Assembly: GCA_029062865.1 (NCBI GenBank)
Contig: JAIDPG010000306.1
Span: 8,146 to 15,744 of the forward strand
DNA length: 7,599 nt
From: Oscillospiraceae bacterium
GTDB taxonomy: Bacteria > Bacillota > Clostridia > Oscillospirales > Ruminococcaceae
Direction: 5' to 3'
Shown here: piece by piece, positions 6,447 to 7,599 of the stretch
Layout of the letters: the number at the start of each line of letters is the position of its first letter
Numbering within the stretch: position 1 is the stretch's first letter
Notes under the pieces: model-generated
Told to the model about the DNA's origin: nothing
Database searches by the model: none
The model's input: the letters and a program-made list of their open reading frames with translations, nothing else
Position numbers and translations under genes: made by a program

Positions 6447-6475
6447 ATTATTATTTAATATTAGTTTTTTGTCAA
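6447..6475 (-). promoter_or_regulatory. Sigma-A-type promoter for the Nudix-dcd-secA2-mnmE-trkA run
   Basis: On the minus strand a perfect -35 hexamer TTGACA (6475-6470) is followed after 17 bases by AATAAT (6452-6447), a five-of-six match to the -10 consensus, in an AT-rich stretch. Transcription would start near 6440, leaving a leader of about 75 bases before the Nudix ATG at 6364. It is the only convincing promoter I see among the intergenic gaps. A perfect TATAAT also occurs at 6407-6402 but has no -35 partner. Confidence 0.65.
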
Positions 6476-6498
6476 CCGAATTCAAGTGGCGAGAGCCT

Positions 6499-7599
6499 TT
6501 AAACGCTCTTCGCGCCGTTGGCGAAATTCTTGTCGACGAAATCCCACCGCCGCTTTACGCAGTCAACAGAGCGCAGCGGGTCTTCGGGGGTGTTGAACGT
6601 GTAGTCGATAAGCTTCTCGATAGTTGTGGAGGCGACGTGAAGATGCGAATCGGAATCCGCGTAGTAGATATAAACATTCTCGTCCTTGACTATGCAGCCG
6701 TTCGTGAAGCTCGCGCCGAGAATATCCCCGACGCGCTCCTGCGTTTTCGGAGCGATAAGCTGACCGCCCGGCGCGGCAATGACCCTTGACGGGTCGTTCA
6801 GATCCGTCGCGAACGTGTAGATGATGTACCGAAGCCCAGCCGCCGTCGCGCGAACGCCGTGCGCAATGTGTATCCAGCCGCGCTCGGTCTTTATCGGCAC
6901 GGCGCCCGCGCCATTTTTCAGTCCCGTCGTCCGCGGGGAATCGCTTCTGAACGGCGGCTCTTTTATCCGAAGCACGGGCGCGGCAATATCCTTGCACATC
7001 GCAAGCGGAATCCCGCCCTCGCCGTTCGCGGTGAAATAGCCGTCGTGAAGCCGTGTGTAAAACGCGTATTCCCCGTCGACAAACTCCGGGTGGAGACAGC
7101 AGCAGCGGCGGTCCGGTGCGGGCGGCGCGAGGTTCGGCAGGCGCTCCCAGTTCATCAGATCTTTGGTTCGGATAACGCCCGTCTGCGCCGCGCCGGGCGC
7201 GGCGTTCAAATTCTCCGAGCAGAACACCCCGTATATCCAGCCGTCCTCGTGCTTGGTTATGCGCATATCGTAAACGTCCGTCTCCTCGGAGATAGTATCG
7301 GGCAGCAGCACGGGATAATCGCGAAAGCGGAAGCCCTCGGTGGGCTTATTGCTTTCGGCGGCGGCAAAGAAGCTCTTGCCCTCCGCGCCCTCAACCCGCG
7401 CGATGAGATAATATTTGTTGTCGAAATAAACCGCGCCCGCGTTAAAAACGGCGTTCACGCCGAGGCGCTCGAGGAGATTAGGATCGTCCTCATAGCACAT
7501 ATCATAGCGCCAGATAAGCGGGGCGTGCGCCGCGGTGAGCACGGGGTTGCGATACCCGACGCAAACGCCGCCGAAGTCCTCATCGGGCGGGTTCGGGCG
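6499..7599 (-). CDS. 4-O-beta-D-mannosyl-D-glucose phosphorylase, GH130 (5'-truncated by window edge)
   Basis: This enzyme (EC 2.4.1.281) uses phosphate to split beta-1,4-mannosyl-glucose into alpha-mannose 1-phosphate and glucose in the cytoplasm, in beta-mannan breakdown. The reading frame is open to the right edge, giving 366 visible residues. A GTG at 7542 is in frame, but family-like sequence (VGYRNPVL) lies upstream of it, so the true start is beyond the window. Family hallmarks, as I recall them from the Bacteroides fragilis enzyme: WRYDMCYEDDPNLLERLGVN, VYDMR with its Asp (codon 7267-7269) at the proposed proton-donor position, GWIYGVFC, RTKDLMNWERLP, LHPEFVDG, HIAHGVR, AGLRY and the C-terminal HVASTTIEKLIDY. 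Oddities are a CCC run just before LHPEF and GAVPIKT where I remember GPHPIKT. Length suggests about 20-30 residues are missing. Stop is TAA. The related GH130 mannooligosaccharide phosphorylase is the main alternative but matches less well. Confidence 0.92.
   Translation of the reverse strand, partial: RPNPPDEDFGGVCVGYRNPVLTAAHAPLIWRYDMCYEDDPNLLERLGVNAVFNAGAVYFDNKYYLIARVEGAEGKSFFAAAESNKPTEGFRFRDYPVLLPDTISEETDVYDMRITKHEDGWIYGVFCSENLNAAPGAAQTGVIRTKDLMNWERLPNLAPPAPDRRCCCLHPEFVDGEYAFYTRLHDGYFTANGEGGIPLAMCKDIAAPVLRIKEPPFRSDSPRTTGLKNGAGAVPIKTERGWIHIAHGVRATAAGLRYIIYTFATDLNDPSRVIAAPGGQLIAPKTQERVGDILGASFTNGCIVKDENVYIYYADSDSHLHVASTTIEKLIDYTFNTPEDPLRSVDCVKRRWDFVDKNFANGAKSV

Noticed and set aside
6489..6508. 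A short stem around the GH130 stop codon as a terminator
   Set aside because: Only about five pairs around an 8-base loop and no T-run after it, so it is not convincing.
6563..6997. A 144-codon open frame on the minus strand in another frame of the GH130 gene
   Set aside because: Arginine-rich out-of-frame shadow; the GH130 frame has clear family motifs throughout.
1..7599. CRISPR array, tRNA or rRNA genes, insertion sequence genes, phage defence genes
   Set aside because: No regularly spaced repeats, no tRNA-like cloverleaf outside the left-edge element, and no transposase, nuclease or other defence-type protein among the seven genes.

Overview
The window holds seven protein genes, all on the minus strand. 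They are closely packed, with no gene-free stretch over 300 bases; the two longest are the 134-base gap at 6365-6498 and the 123 bases at the left edge. Coding DNA is GC-rich while the gaps are AT-rich. The gene families (a SecA2-like second SecA, a Ruminococcus-type GH130 mannosyl-glucose phosphorylase, paired single-RCK TrkA proteins) and the strong AGGAG-type ribosome binding sites suggest a Firmicute of the class Clostridia, perhaps a gut or rumen Oscillospiraceae/Ruminococcaceae member. That placement is inference; no marker gene fixes it.

Read in the direction of transcription, from right to left: (1) the 3' part of a GH130 4-O-beta-mannosyl-glucose phosphorylase, cut off by the right edge; (2) a short AT-rich gap with a good sigma-A-type promoter (TTGACA, 17-base spacer, AATAAT) and two small palindromes; (3) a Nudix hydrolase; (4) a dCTP deaminase; (5) a short, divergent SecA ATPase of the SecA2 kind, starting at TTG; (6) mnmE, the tRNA-modifying GTPase, starting 4 bases after the SecA stop; (7) two adjacent, non-identical TrkA/RCK potassium-uptake regulators; (8) a roughly 106-base nested inverted repeat with a three-way (Y-shaped) folding potential at the left edge.

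From the Nudix gene to the last trkA the gaps are only 4 to 47 bases, so these six genes are plausibly one transcript driven from the promoter near 6475-6447. Their jobs are mixed: nucleotide-pool handling (Nudix, Dcd), protein export (SecA2), tRNA wobble modification (MnmE) and potassium/nucleotide sensing (two TrkA). I see no evidence that they form one pathway. The GH130 gene belongs to beta-mannan use and is probably a separate unit.

I did not find a clearly new multi-gene system. The items most worth a second look are the nested inverted-repeat element at the left edge, the divergent SecA2 with its DEAD motif and basic amphipathic tail, and the paired operator-like repeats in the two main intergenic gaps.
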